Assembly: GCF_000340215.1 (NCBI RefSeq)
Contig: NW_006921541.1
Span: 3,769,266-3,833,265 of the forward strand
Direction: 5' to 3'
DNA: 64,000 bases
Source: Pseudocercospora fijiensis CIRAD86
Taxonomy: Eukaryota; Ascomycota; Dothideomycetes; Mycosphaerellales; Mycosphaerellaceae
Shown: positions 34,180 through 44,710 of the stretch, in pieces
Position numbering within the stretch: the stretch's first letter is position 1
Layout: each line of letters starts with the position of its first letter
Notes under the pieces: model-generated
What the model was told of the DNA's origin: nothing
The model's database searches: none
What the model saw: the letters and a program-made list of their open reading frames with translations, nothing else
Program-made: the position numbers and the translations under genes

Positions 34180-34202
34180 ATTTTTCTTTAAGACGTTAAC
34201 TA

Positions 34203-35190
34203 ATAGCATTTATACCTATAGCCGCTACCTCTATTAATATAACTAATAGTAATAGAGATATTTAGATAGCCGAGAATAACGATACTAGAGTTTAGGATAC
34301 CGCGAAAGAGCTTAATACTACGAATAAAGGGACTAAAAAAAGTGAGGAGATACTATACGTTAATCTAGTAATAGGTATAGTCTTAGGGCCTAACGCTATA
34401 GACGATAAGCGCTAGGAGTAGATCGAGTATAGTTAAAGAGACGAGATACTAGTAAAGGGCTAAGGTATAAGTCCTATTAATCTAGAAAATTATAGTCCTA
34501 GCTAATACGAAAAGCTAGTAAGGATTAGAATCGAGACTAGTCGTCTTTATATCCTCGATATAGAGTAGAAATTTCTTTATTAGTATTAGAGTATAGCCTT
34601 TACGTCTATAAAGACAAAGTAGCTTACGATTAATACGATCGGGGCTAGGTATCTAGGGACGGTAGAAGTATTACTAAGGGAGGAAGGGGTACAGGTAATT
34701 ATTCTATACTCGGTATATATAGCCGGCGTTCGTAGCCGGTAGATACTAATAGTTAAATAGAAAGCGTTTCTCGAGGATAGAGTACTACTACTATATAAAA
34801 TCTTTACTAAGGTAGAGAGGGCTTATATCCGGAATCTAAGCTACTAGTAGGATAGTTTAGCGTTAGAATTCTCTAAATCTCTATATAAGCCTCCGAAGGA
34901 TTACCTATTTTAGCGATACGGCTTTATCTCGACTACTCCGTAGGTACCCGACGAAGCTCGAGCGCTCTTTAAGGTCTTTACTAAGAAGCGGAAGGAGTTC
35001 GAGGATTAGGATTAGTTAATAGAGCTATTAGTTAGTCTTAGGTTTCGTAGTTAGACTCGGCCTAAGTATTTGCTTATCGAGTATCTTATACCTAAAAAGG
35101 ATAGATTAGGACTAAAAACGAGCTTAGATTCGTTAGGTATAGTAGCTCGGTTCCGTTAGTAGGAGAGAGACGCTATATAGAAGGCAAAAT
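34203..35190 (+). pseudogene. D: unknown ORF spliced across a motif-bearing intron
   Basis: One reading frame can be followed from AATSINITNSNRDI through VNLVIGIVLGPNAIDD and GTVEVLLREEGVQVIILYS. It passes a putative intron (about 34713-34757, gtatat to tactaatag) and continues through KVERAYIRNLSY and ARALFKVFTKKRKEFED to about 35190. TAG/TAA fall at plausible Gln and Trp positions. I recognise no domain. It lies upstream of the hAT transposase in the same orientation and recurs from 64000 leftward in D-right. It could be the transposase's own N-terminal part or a second element-encoded protein. Confidence 0.45.
34715..34741. repeat. D motif cluster 3, in a putative intron
   Basis: tatatagccggcgttcgtagccggta, inside a segment with 5' gtatat and 3' tactaatag. 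Confidence 0.6.
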
Positions 35191-35197
35191 TTAGATA

Positions 35198-35330
35198 GTT
35201 AGGGTAGCTAGGAAAGAAATTCTAGTAGTTAGGCTAGCTAGGGTAGCTAGGAAAAAAAATCTAGTAGTTAGGTAGCTAGGAAACAAAAAAAAGGTAGCTA
35301 GCTATTTACTACCTAGCTATTCCTAACGAT
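35198..35330. repeat. GTAGCTAGGAAA repeats in D-left
   Basis: Several imperfect units of gtagctaggaaa, each followed by an A-run and tctagtagttag. Mirrored in D-right at about 63787-63912. Confidence 0.7.
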
Positions 35331-35339
35331 ACGATACTG

Positions 35340-35901
35340 TAAAAGAAAGGGTATTTCCTTATAGCTACTAGTATATATCTACTACTCCTAAGTCCTTACC
35401 TTACTATACGAAACTTTAAAATATACCGACCGATATTATATATATACTAGGCGCTATACTAGGAAGGGTAATAACGAGACAATAGTCGAAATAGTCTAGT
35501 ATACGAGCGAGATTACGATAACGTCGAGAGGAGGTTATATACTCGCCTTCGAGCCTATCGAGTCCTAGACGACGATTAGGGCTAGATTTATCCTCTCCTA
35601 ATCCTAGTAGTAGGAATTTATTATAGGGTACTACTACCTAGTCCTTACCTTTACGGAGTCTAAGTAGAAGGTTATTCGGAGATATAAGAATATCGAGTAT
35701 TAACCTAGATATCTTCGAAAAGGCTAGCTAGGCGTATCTTTAGAAATCCGAGTATACCGAGTAGTTAAATTAATAGGTCTATAAGATATAGTTCCCTTTA
35801 TACTTACGTTCGAAGGAGTATAAACTCCGGAAGTACTCGATACGATAGGGTAGTAAAGAGCGAATAGATATATTCTAGAAGTTCTTTATAGAGGGGGTAT
35901 T
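35340..35901 (+). pseudogene. D: further unknown coding-like segment
   Basis: A plus-strand frame reads through TAG to give EITITSRGGYILAFEPIES, later LGVSLEIRVYRVVKLIGL and VLDTIG. It is conserved in D-right (about 63220-63800, minus strand) with mainly RIP-type differences. No family is recognised. It continues after C2 at 43017. Confidence 0.4.
35897..35901. repeat. target-site duplication of C2, left (GTATT)
   Basis: GTATT, repeated at 43012-43016. D-right has a single uninterrupted copy of this site near 63207-63216. Confidence 0.9.
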
Positions 35902-36099
35902 TATTAGGACTAACGAGGTTATACGTAATTAGTATATAACTAGGCTCGAGTAAAGCTAGGGTCTTAGTGCCTTAGGTAGGGCTTAGCGCTTAGCGTTAGG
36001 CTAACTTGCCTGCCTTCCTTCCTCTCCTCCTAGATCTCTATCGAATACTATATTAATTTACTACTACCCTATCTACCTACTAATGCAGCCCTTCTTATA
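35902..36099 (+). repeat. 5' LTR of C2
   Basis: 198 bp, from tattaggac (TGTCAGGAC after RIP) to ccttcttata. Confidence 0.93.
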
Positions 36100-36100
36100 C

Positions 36101-36110
36101 AGTATTCGAT
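36101..36110 (+). other. putative self-priming site of C2
   Basis: agtattcgat 1 nt after the LTR. The complementary atcgaatact is in the LTR at 36040-36049. Confidence 0.5.
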
Positions 36111-36184
36111 CTACCCTTTAAGGGTAGTAGCTAGACAGTCCTTATTTTAAGCTTTTAGCGGTATAGCTACGAACAAGACTAATC

Positions 36185-37740
36185 TAACTATATTACGCCT
36201 AAAGAACGGGACTTATACGTACTATTCTATCGAAACAACCGTACCAGTTATTAAGCAAGGCCTTCTATACGGCCTATTATACTAAGTTAAGCATACTAGG
36301 CCGACACCTACTAATTCCGCTATATCCGCATCTTAGGGGCTAATAATATATTATTAGTGTCGCCCCTTATAATAGCCGGTTTATTACGAAATAACAACCG
36401 TACTACCGCTAGTAGCGCTAGCAACGACAACGCTAGTAGCATAGTGCCTACTAAAGTGCCTACTAAAGCACCTACTAAAGAGCCTGCTACTAGAGAGCCT
36501 GCTACTAAAGAGCCTGCTACTAGGCCTACCGAAGAACCTATAGTCCTAGGCAATAATCTAGAATTGCCTATTAACGATATTCTTAGCAATATTATTAACC
36601 GTCGATATAGCTAACTAGCCTTTAGCCCCTAGCTAGTAGCGAGACTTTAAGAAGCTACCTAAAACAGGCTCGCTGCTCTACGTTAAGAACAATAGCTAAA
36701 GGACAACCTCCTCGAAATTCGCCGCCTTTAGGAGGCCCTAATAACTAATACTAAGCCGATAGTAGGGCCTTCCTTACTATTAGTCCTAGTCTAAAAGAAG
36801 GATGCTAAACTTAAGGACTGCACTATATTTAATAGCTCTAGTCGAAAGCAATATAACGACTACATTCGTAACTATAAGCTTAACTAACGAAACGCACTAA
36901 GGGCTCTACTAAATAACTATTTACTAGTCGTCTATACTATATAGTACATTAACAGCGACCTAAAACGCACCTAGGATAACCATTTTAACTCCCTTAATAA
37001 CTAGACTGCTATTTAGTAGCAGACCTACAAAACTATTATACTAGACACCCTTAGAAACCCTATACTAAGGCAATAACACGCTTAGGACTAGTACCTTCGA
37101 GCTAAACAAAAGACTAACTAATCGGCTCGCTTATTTAAGGCCTATTTAAAGACCCTCGAAGATAACCTCCCGACTAAAACTAATTCTATCTAGATCTCCG
37201 AAATACGCCCTAAATTAAGATAGGAATTAGTCCTTAAATTAGACCGCCGCCGTGTATTTAAACAGGCCAATCTTATACGCATTTAATTTATAGTTAAAGT
37301 CGAAACTATAGAGCGTATAGTATAGCTATAGCAACGGTTAGAATCTAAGATACGACTATCTACTAACCGTAGTAGCCGCGGTAGAAACTAAGGAAGTACT
37401 CCCTAAACCAACACTGCTAACAACAGAAACAGTAACGACTAATATAGAAGAGGTAGGGGCCGATACCGCGGTAGAAACCCCTAGCGAGGAAGAGGGCAAG
37501 GAAGGGGCTTATTTCTATATACCCCTAATCGTTCCTCTAATTCTAGCGCTAATCCGAGTAGATATAGCAACAATCTCCTAACTAGGTTAAAGTGCTTTAA
37601 CTATAATAGCACTAGCTATCTACTAGGCTAATGCGACAAACCTAAGGATTAGGCCCGAATCGACCGTACTACCGCCGAGCACCGTAAGTACCTTTTAGCC
37701 GCTAATACTACCCCTATCGGTCCTTCGAAAAAAGAATAAG
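36185..37740 (+). pseudogene. C2 gag
   Basis: Equivalent of C1 gag without the MITE. The GTG at 36357 lies inside a longer frame (QFRYIRILGANN precedes it), so it is not the start. The Pro/Thr repeat is longer here (KEPATREPATKEPATRP) than in C1. The zinc knuckle at 37593-37634 reads CFNYNSTSYLLGxC, with the second Cys and the His changed to Tyr. An Arg/Gly-rich stretch precedes it near 37440-37510. Confidence 0.82.
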
Positions 37741-40700
37741 CGCCGTACTAACTATTAGCCTTATACGGCGTAAGACTATCAACATTGTGCTAGCTATTAT
37801 ACGCACCTATCTCGTATTAGACTCGTATAGCACTAATTATAAGACTAAGGTTATACTAGATCTAGGGAATTTAGTTAGTGCCCTTATTAGCTATCGCCTA
37901 GCTAAGTAATTAGATCTTCGACAATTGCCTAGGACTAACCTGCTAACCCTTGCTTAGTTTAATAACGCTCGGCACTTAACCTATAGGGCCTACTATATTC
38001 CTATAGTCCTAAAGGACGACCTTAGAAATAAACGCCTACTAGACTTTACTACCTATATAGTAGATATAGATAGCCTTCCCTCCGATATCGTTATTAGCAA
38101 CCCTATTCTTAAATACTACGCTATAGTTATAGACTTAGGTATCTAGAAGTAGCGATTTAGAATCGCTAGGAAAGAGGATATTAAGTATATCGATATTAGC
38201 GAGTACCCTAACGATATTAGGGTCCTATTTATTAGCAACCTAACTCTAGCTAATCCGACTGCCGACCTACTCGGTAGTAATAACGATAAACCTATGCCTC
38301 CTAATAGCATAGACCCTAACTAGCTCGCTCGTATACCCTAGACTATTAGGGAGACCTATATCGAGGTATTTAAACACTACCTAGCATCGATATTGCCTAT
38401 ATTTAAAGAGACGGATTATAAGATTGATATTATAGAGGGCAAAGAGGTCCCTTTTAGGCCCCTCTATAACCTTAGTAAACGAGAGCTTGCTATATTACGT
38501 AAATACTTAGAAGAAAACCTAGCTAATAGCCGGATATAGTATAGTAACAGCCCTGCTAGTATACCTATCCTATTTGTTCTAAAGAAGAATAGTAGCCTAC
38601 GCCTCTATATCGACTATCGTAGGCTTAATACTGTTACTATTAAAGATCGCTGTCTACTTCCGCTTATTAATAAGACCCTCGACCGCCTTTCTAGCGTATA
38701 CTTCTATACTATATTAGATATTAAGGATATATACTATCGTATCTACATTCGTAAGGGCGACGAATAGAAAACAGCCTTCTATACCCGTTATAGCTATTTC
38801 GAGTATTTAGTTATACTATTTAGACTAGCTAATGCCTCTATAACGTTCTAGTCCTATATTAATCGGGCCCTATTAGGCCTATTAGACTACCTCTACGTAG
38901 TCTATCTAGACGATATCCTAGTCTATATATACTTACCTAACATTGCGGAATATTAGGCCGCTGTACGCAAGGTACTCGACCGCCTATAGGCCTATAGCCT
39001 ATATTGTAAGCCTTCTAAATACACCTTTGCTACTAAGGAGGTATCCTTCCTTAGCTTCCTCGTATTAACCGAGGGTGTTAAGGCTAATCCTAATCGGATT
39101 AAAACGATTACTAAATAGCCTGTTCCTACGTCTATTAAAGAGCTTTAATTATTCCTCGGTTTTACTAACTTCTACCGCCGGTTTATTAAGGGCTATTCGA
39201 GGCATGTAATGCTATTAACTAAGCTTACTAAGACTAAGGCCAATCTATCTAGAGAGTTTAAATAGACTAATAGAGCACAAGTCGCTTTTAACGGTTTAAA
39301 GAAGCGCTTTACTAAAGTCCCCTTGTTATACTACTTCGTACTAAGCAAACTAATCCGTATTAAGACTAACGCTTTACAGTTTGCTATATTAGCTATTATG
39401 TCCTAACAATCGGACAAGGACTATCATTAGTATCCGATTGCCTTCTTTTTACGGAAGATAATCGATATAGAACGTCGCTACGAGACCTACGAGTAAGAAC
39501 TCTTAGCTATTATCGAGGCCTTTAAGCACTAGAGGCACTACCTCGATAGGGCTTAATATATAATATAGGTCTATACAGACTATAACAACCTCCGTAGCAT
39601 TACTAAGGTTACTAGGGTTATAGGTCGATAGGCTAGATAGGCCGTCTACCTCGCTGGGTTTGATTTTAATATATTATACCGGCTAGGCGTAAGTAACCCT
39701 ACCGATAGCCTATCGAGGCGACCTAATTACGATAGCGAGACCTAACACATTAATTCTTTGTTTCTAACCCTGTAGTATAAGATTGCTATAGCCCGTATTA
39801 TTAATAAGTACGCGTAGGATAAGCGGCTTACCGGACTCCGCGACGGCTTAAAGCATATTAATGCTCTTACTATATTAATAGTACGTGTTAAGGCAAGGGC
39901 TAAGGACATAGATAGGAGAAGTTATAATAACTCCCTAGTCGATATCGCTATATATAGTAATAGCGATTAAAGCACTAATACAGTTAATCCGGCTACTAGT
40001 GCTATTAGATATATATAATACGTACCTCGTTTAATAGCGAGGGTGCTATTAAATAACCTTATAAATAGGGATAGTTAATCGTTTATAGATAAGCTATTAC
40101 GTACTTAGTAGAGGGACGCCTTTGCTACTAAACGTATCGATAAGCTTATAAGTAGGCGAACGACTCGATTTAGTAAGAGTAACTAGTCGATCGATAACAA
40201 AGGTTATTTAAAGTTTAAGGGCAGATACTATATCCCCGCTAAACATTCGATCCGATATAAACTTCTTAAGCGATACTACGATAGTAAGCTTGCTAGTTAC
40301 TATAGTATAGAGAGGTCGCACGAGCTACTATCGCGTATATACTACTAGCTAAATAGTAAGCGGGATATAAAGGACTACCTAAATACGTATACTATATACT
40401 AACGTATTAAGGTACCGAAGTATTAGCCTTTTAGCGAGTTGTCCTTATTACTAGTCCCCTACAAGCTATTTGCAGAGCTTATAATAGACTTTATTATAGG
40501 CCTTCTACCTACTAACCGTAGAGGCAGTAAGGACGTATATAATACTATCCTTATTATAGTAGATCGATTTGCTAAAGGCGCTCGATACATCCCGGCGCGT
40601 AAGGATTAGACTACTATTAATATTGCAGAGGCGCTATAGACTAATATCTTCTATACCTATTAGGGAACCTCTAAGGGGATAGTCTCCGATAGGGGCTCGA

Positions 40701-41640
40701 TATTTATATCGCACTATTAGAGCGAAATATACCTATAGCTAAGACTAAAGCATCGGCTATTAATAGCCTTCTGTCTATAGACTAACGGTTAAATAGAGAG
40801 ATAGAATGCTACCCTATAGCAGTACCTGCGCAGTTATATTAACGAGAATCCTAAGGATTGGGTCAATCTCCTATAGCCTATAGAATTCGTATATAACAAT
40901 AGTATACACTTATTAACTAAGGTTTTACTATATATGGCTATAATAGGTTAAAACGCCGCGTTGCCGCAAGATCTATTTACCTCGCTCGAGGCCGAGCGTA
41001 AGGAAAGGGAAGCGCGTTAAGTACTAGAGACACTAGCGGCAATAGAACGTATCTAGAAGATACGAGAAATCTATACTAAGATAGCTAAGAAGTTAACAAA
41101 GGCTTAAGAATACTAAAAGGCCTACTACGATAAGCGTTACGCACTAATAACCTTTAAACAAGGCGATATAGTTATGCTTAGTACTAAGAACCTCCGCATC
41201 CGCAAACACCTATCGCCTAACAGTAAAACAAGGCCTAAGCTCGTACTAAGATACATTAGCCTATTTCGTATCCGAGAACCGAAGGGTAATAGCTAGGCCT
41301 ACTAGTTATAGCTTCTACCTTATTACACTATCTATAACACCTTCTATATCTCCCTCCTTAAACTATACTACTAGCGCGAAGGCGATAAAGCGCCTGCTAA
41401 GTTAGAAGAAGTCTTAGCTAATAGTAAAGAGCTATAGTCTATAGAACGTACCCTAAAGCATCGGACTAGGCAGGGCAAGAAGGAGTACCTATTAAGATAG
41501 CAAGGCTATTTACCTAAATAGGACTTATAGGAGGCTAAAGACTCGTTTAAGGATATAACTAAGTTGTTAGATAAGTATTAGACTAGCGTAAAGAATACGA
41601 AGAAGGCTAAGAGCTCACAATGCCTACAACATTACTACTA
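37741..41640 (+). pseudogene. C2 pol: protease, RT, RNase H, integrase, chromodomain
   Basis: The protease-like motif reads LDLGNLVSALIS (C1 has LDPGNS). RT spans about 38340-39000, with YLDD intact at 38903-38914 (VVYLDDILVY). RNase H is at about 39340-39740 ([16 protein letters not shown]), and the integrase core begins near 40470 (LIIDFIIGL). The chromodomain near 41410-41570 reads SIERTLKHRTR, GKKEYLLR and DSFKDITKLLDKY. Nearly every Trp and Gln is TAG or TAA. This copy supplies the RT stretch hidden by the gap in C1. Confidence 0.9.
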
Positions 41641-41651
41641 AGCCTAGGATT

Positions 41652-41675
41652 AATGCTACCCCTAGGGTGCTATTA
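41652..41675. repeat. 24 bp CCCSGGG near-palindrome in C2
   Basis: AATGCTACCCC TAGG GTGCTATTA arrangement just after the pol end, at the position equivalent to C1. Confidence 0.8.
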
Positions 41676-42813
41676 GCTAACTAATTAGCTGCAAGCAATT
41701 GTTAGCAAAGGACAATAAGACTACGCTAGTGCGCTACGACGCGCTAATTAGTTACTGCTCTTTTAAGGCTTCTACCTTTTTACTAATATGCCCTATAAGA
41801 CCCTTCCCCTAGTATTTAGATCCTCCTCTTATTCCTTTATTCTATCGAGGCCTAGGCGATCGGCGAGGACGGCGTCGCGCTTATAACGGCGCGGCCGGCG
41901 CGGCTATATTAGTAATAGTGTTGCGGAGTGTATTACTATTTAAGAAAGGAAGGACACGGCTATATTAGTAACGGTATTGCCGAGTTGTTATTAGTTAAAG
42001 AAGGAAATTAGAAGAAGGTAAAGTTAGCGCTAAGACGACTAGCGCCGCTATTATTAATATTACCTACTATTGCTACTATACTTACGAAGACAACCTTACC
42101 TATACTACGATCGTAAGGCACCTTTAATTAAAACTTTAATTAAAACTTTAAGCCGCCTAAAAGATTAAGCGACTAATAGACTAACTAAGGGCAAAAACTA
42201 TAGAGCTAAGCTAGCCGGGGTCGATCTTGCGGATAATAGGTTACTCCTCGATCTTTCCGACCCTTTAAGTAAAGCGAACCTTAACTATTGCACTTATAAT
42301 AGCCCTTACCTATAGAAACTAGAAGAACTGAGTTTTTTGAAAAGATATAACTAGTTAACACTTAAAGGCTGCTAAACCTAACTAATTAGGGCTAGTGAAA
42401 CTACGATAGTAAATAATAGCCCTCGTAATAATAAGAACAACTCTCGGAAGCGGACATTTCTAGGTCTTTTAGAGTAGATGTAGAGAACTCGGAACGACAT
42501 TACTTAGAACGGAGGCAGTGCTATAATATCTCGTACGCCTACCTATTATAGTAGGGAAGGCGCGCTCGTATTATAATTAGTCGATAGTCCTTAATTCTTA
42601 TAGTTATATATTACTTTATTATAGGCAAGGATAGCGTAGTTAGAGTTAGACATTGTATTATATTAGAGGTAAGGTTTGATATAGTTATATAATCGGTAGT
42701 TGCGTGTTTAATTTAGCGCGGATCGAGTAGCTTATTAGACCTACTAAGTTAGTAGCGATAGAGGTTAGAACAAAGACCGGCTACGAGGGCGCGGCCTTTA
42801 GAAGGGAAGCGTA
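41676..42813 (+). other. C2 3' non-coding region
   Basis: About 1.1 kb matching C1 21601-22817 inverted. Includes a GC-rich stretch near 41880-41910 and repeated taattaaaactttaa units near 42125-42150. No ORF is conserved between the two copies. Confidence 0.65.
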
Positions 42814-43011
42814 TATTAGGACTAACGAGGTTATATGTAATTAGTATATAACTAGGCTCGAGTAAAGCTAGGGTCTTAGTGCCTTAGGTAGGGCTTAGCG
42901 CTTAGCGTTAGGCTAACTTGCCTGCCTTCCTTCCTCTCCTCTTAGATCTCTATCGAATACTATACTAATTTACTACTACCCTATCTACCTACTAATATAA
43001 CCCTTCTTATA
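42814..43011 (+). repeat. 3' LTR of C2
   Basis: 198 bp, tattaggac to ccttcttata. Followed by the second GTATT. Confidence 0.93.
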
Positions 43012-43217
43012 GTATTATATAGTTATACGACTTCTCGACTTAAAGATTAACTAGTAATTATCTAGAACTTCTACGGTTTAATCTTAAAATACTTAAAACT
43101 AGGGGATAGGAACTTATCGCCTACGAACTATCTCTATTCTAAATAGTATTAGGAATCTTAAAGAAAAGGAGGGTTAATATAGATATAGCGTTCTAGAAAG
43201 AGGTACGTCTTCTAAAA
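43012..43217 (+). other. D-left continued after C2
   Basis: Matches D-right about 63207 down to 63005 inverted, including ttagtttaatcttaaa-like sequence and ggggataggaacttatcgcc. It stops at cttctaaaat where C3 begins. The D motif cluster and the transposase would come next. Confidence 0.8.
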
Positions 43218-43406
43218 TATTAGAGGTTATACGTAATTAGTATATAACTAGACCGAGTAAAGCTAGGGTCCTAATATCTTAGGTAGGGCTTAGCACTTAG
43301 CGTTAGGCTAACTAGCCTACCTTCCTCTCTCTCCTCTTAGATCTCTATCGAATACTATACTAATTTACTACTACCCTATCTACCTGCTAATATAACCCTT
43401 CTTATA
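43218..43406 (+). repeat. 5' LTR of C3
   Basis: Same family as the C1 and C2 LTRs; shorter because about 9 bp are missing after the first six bases. agtattcgat follows at 43408-43417. Confidence 0.85.
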
Positions 43407-43659
43407 TAGTATTCGATCTACCCTTTAAGGGTAGTAGCTAGATAGTTCTTATTTTAAGCTTTTAGCGGTATAGCTACGAATAAGACTAATCTAACTATAT
43501 TGCGCCCGAAGAACGGGACCTATACGTACTATTCTATCGAAACAAGCGTACTAATTATTAAGTAAGGCCTTCTATACGGCCTATTATACTAAGTTAATTA
43601 CACTAAGCCGATATCTACTAATTCCGCTATATCCGCATCTTAGGGGCCTATAATATATT

Positions 43660-44286
43660 ATTAGTATTACCCCTTATAATAGCCGGCTTATTACGAAGTA
43701 ATAACAACCGCGGCGCCGCTATTAGCGCTAGCAATAATAACGCTAGTAGTACAGTTCCTACTAAAGTACCTACTAAAGTGCCTGCTAAAGAGCCTACTAG
43801 AGGGCCTACTAAAGAAGAACCTATAATTCTAGGTAATAATCTAGAATTGCCTATTAACGACATTCTTAACAATATTATTAATCGACGATATAGCTAACTA
43901 GCCTTTAGGCCCTAGCTAGTAGCGAGACTTTAAGAAGCTACTTAGAATAGGCTTACTACCTTACGATAAGAACAATAGCTAAAGGATAATCTCCTCGAGA
44001 TTCGCCGCTTATAGAAAGCCCTAATAACTACTACTAAACTAGGACTAGTAGTAGGACCTTCTATATAGAAGAAGGATACTAAACTTAAGGATTGTACTAT
44101 ATTCGATAGCTCTAGTCGGAAGTAATACAACGATTACATTCGTAACTATAAGCTTAACTAGCGTAATATACTAAGGGCTCTTCTAAACGACTACTTATTA
44201 GTCGTATACGCTATATAGTATATTAATAGCGACCTAAAGCGTACGTAGGATAACTATTTTAATTCCCTTTACGACTAGACCGCTAT
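43660..44286 (+). pseudogene. C3 gag, N-terminal part
   Basis: Follows the same frame as C1 and C2 gag: IAGLL, then ASSTVPTKVPTKVPAKEPT, then NNLELPINDIL. The Pro/Thr repeat has yet another length. Heavy RIP. Ends abruptly at A2. Confidence 0.78.
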
Positions 44287-44566
44287 TAAAGGACGGAAAC
44301 TAATACTACTACTACTACTAGTAGTAATAGTATAGGCTACCGAGGGTAATATAACCTATAGCAATATAGGCAGCTATGTTTAGTATAATAGGATAATAAG
44401 ACGGTTGCTTAGGCTAATAACTAGAGCCCTGCAATATAGGCATTATAGAAGTGTAATTTAAACAATATACTATACGAGGTTAGTACTCTATCTACAATAT
44501 AGAAGGAGGCCTCTTATATAGGCTTAAAACTTAGCCTAGGTATATAGGGCCGGTTACTAGCTAATA
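44287..44566 (-). repeat. 3' LTR of A2
   Basis: 280 bp, reverse complement of the A1 LTRs, from taaaggacgg to agctaata. Confidence 0.93.
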
Positions 44567-44683
44567 TCCCTCCCTTTCTTCGTATCTAACTAGATACGCT
44601 TTATATTGCGCGCTTAAAACAAACAAACAGTTATATAGGGCACCTTAGGCATCTTAGCTAAGGCTATTTTTTAGAAACTCCGC

Positions 44684-44706
44684 AATAATACCCCCGGGGT
44701 AGTATT
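44684..44706. repeat. 24 bp CCCSGGG near-palindrome, A2 copy 5
   Basis: AATAATACCCC C GGGGTAGTATT; counterpart of A1 12048-12071, next to the ORF3 stop. Confidence 0.75.
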
Positions 44707-44710
44707 ATTC

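Larger units (their letters stand above)
35902..43011 (+). mobile_element. chromovirus family C, copy C2
   Basis: 7.1 kb complete element in plus orientation within D-left, with 198 bp LTRs and a perfect GTATT duplication. Same gene order as C1 without the MITE. RIP is much heavier than in C1: ATG, TGG, CAG and CAA codons are mostly gone. Confidence 0.95.
33360..43217 (+). mobile_element. hAT family D, left copy (D-left), 5' part, interrupted by C2 and C3
   Basis: The left end tagaccctatagtagttcgg resembles the end of the second D copy at about 56325 (tagacctcgtagtagttcgg). Sequence 35108-35901 plus 43017-43217 matches 64000 back to about 63005 inverted. This is therefore the part of D upstream of the transposase. 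C2 lies within it, and C3 cuts it just before the transposase would begin; the remainder should lie beyond the window. Combined with D-right, the full element would be about 9.4 kb, large for a hAT. Exact ends are uncertain by a few bases. Confidence 0.72.
43218..44286 (+). mobile_element. chromovirus family C, copy C3, 5' fragment
   Basis: 5' LTR (43218-43406, about 189 bp with a small deletion near its start), self-priming site, leader and the first part of gag. It is cut at 44287 by the reversed A2. The rest of C3 is not seen within the window, which fits A2 plus D-right lying inside C3. Confidence 0.88.

Noticed and set aside
43942..44130. Minus-strand frame in C3
   Set aside because: Antisense to gag; no support from C1 or C2.
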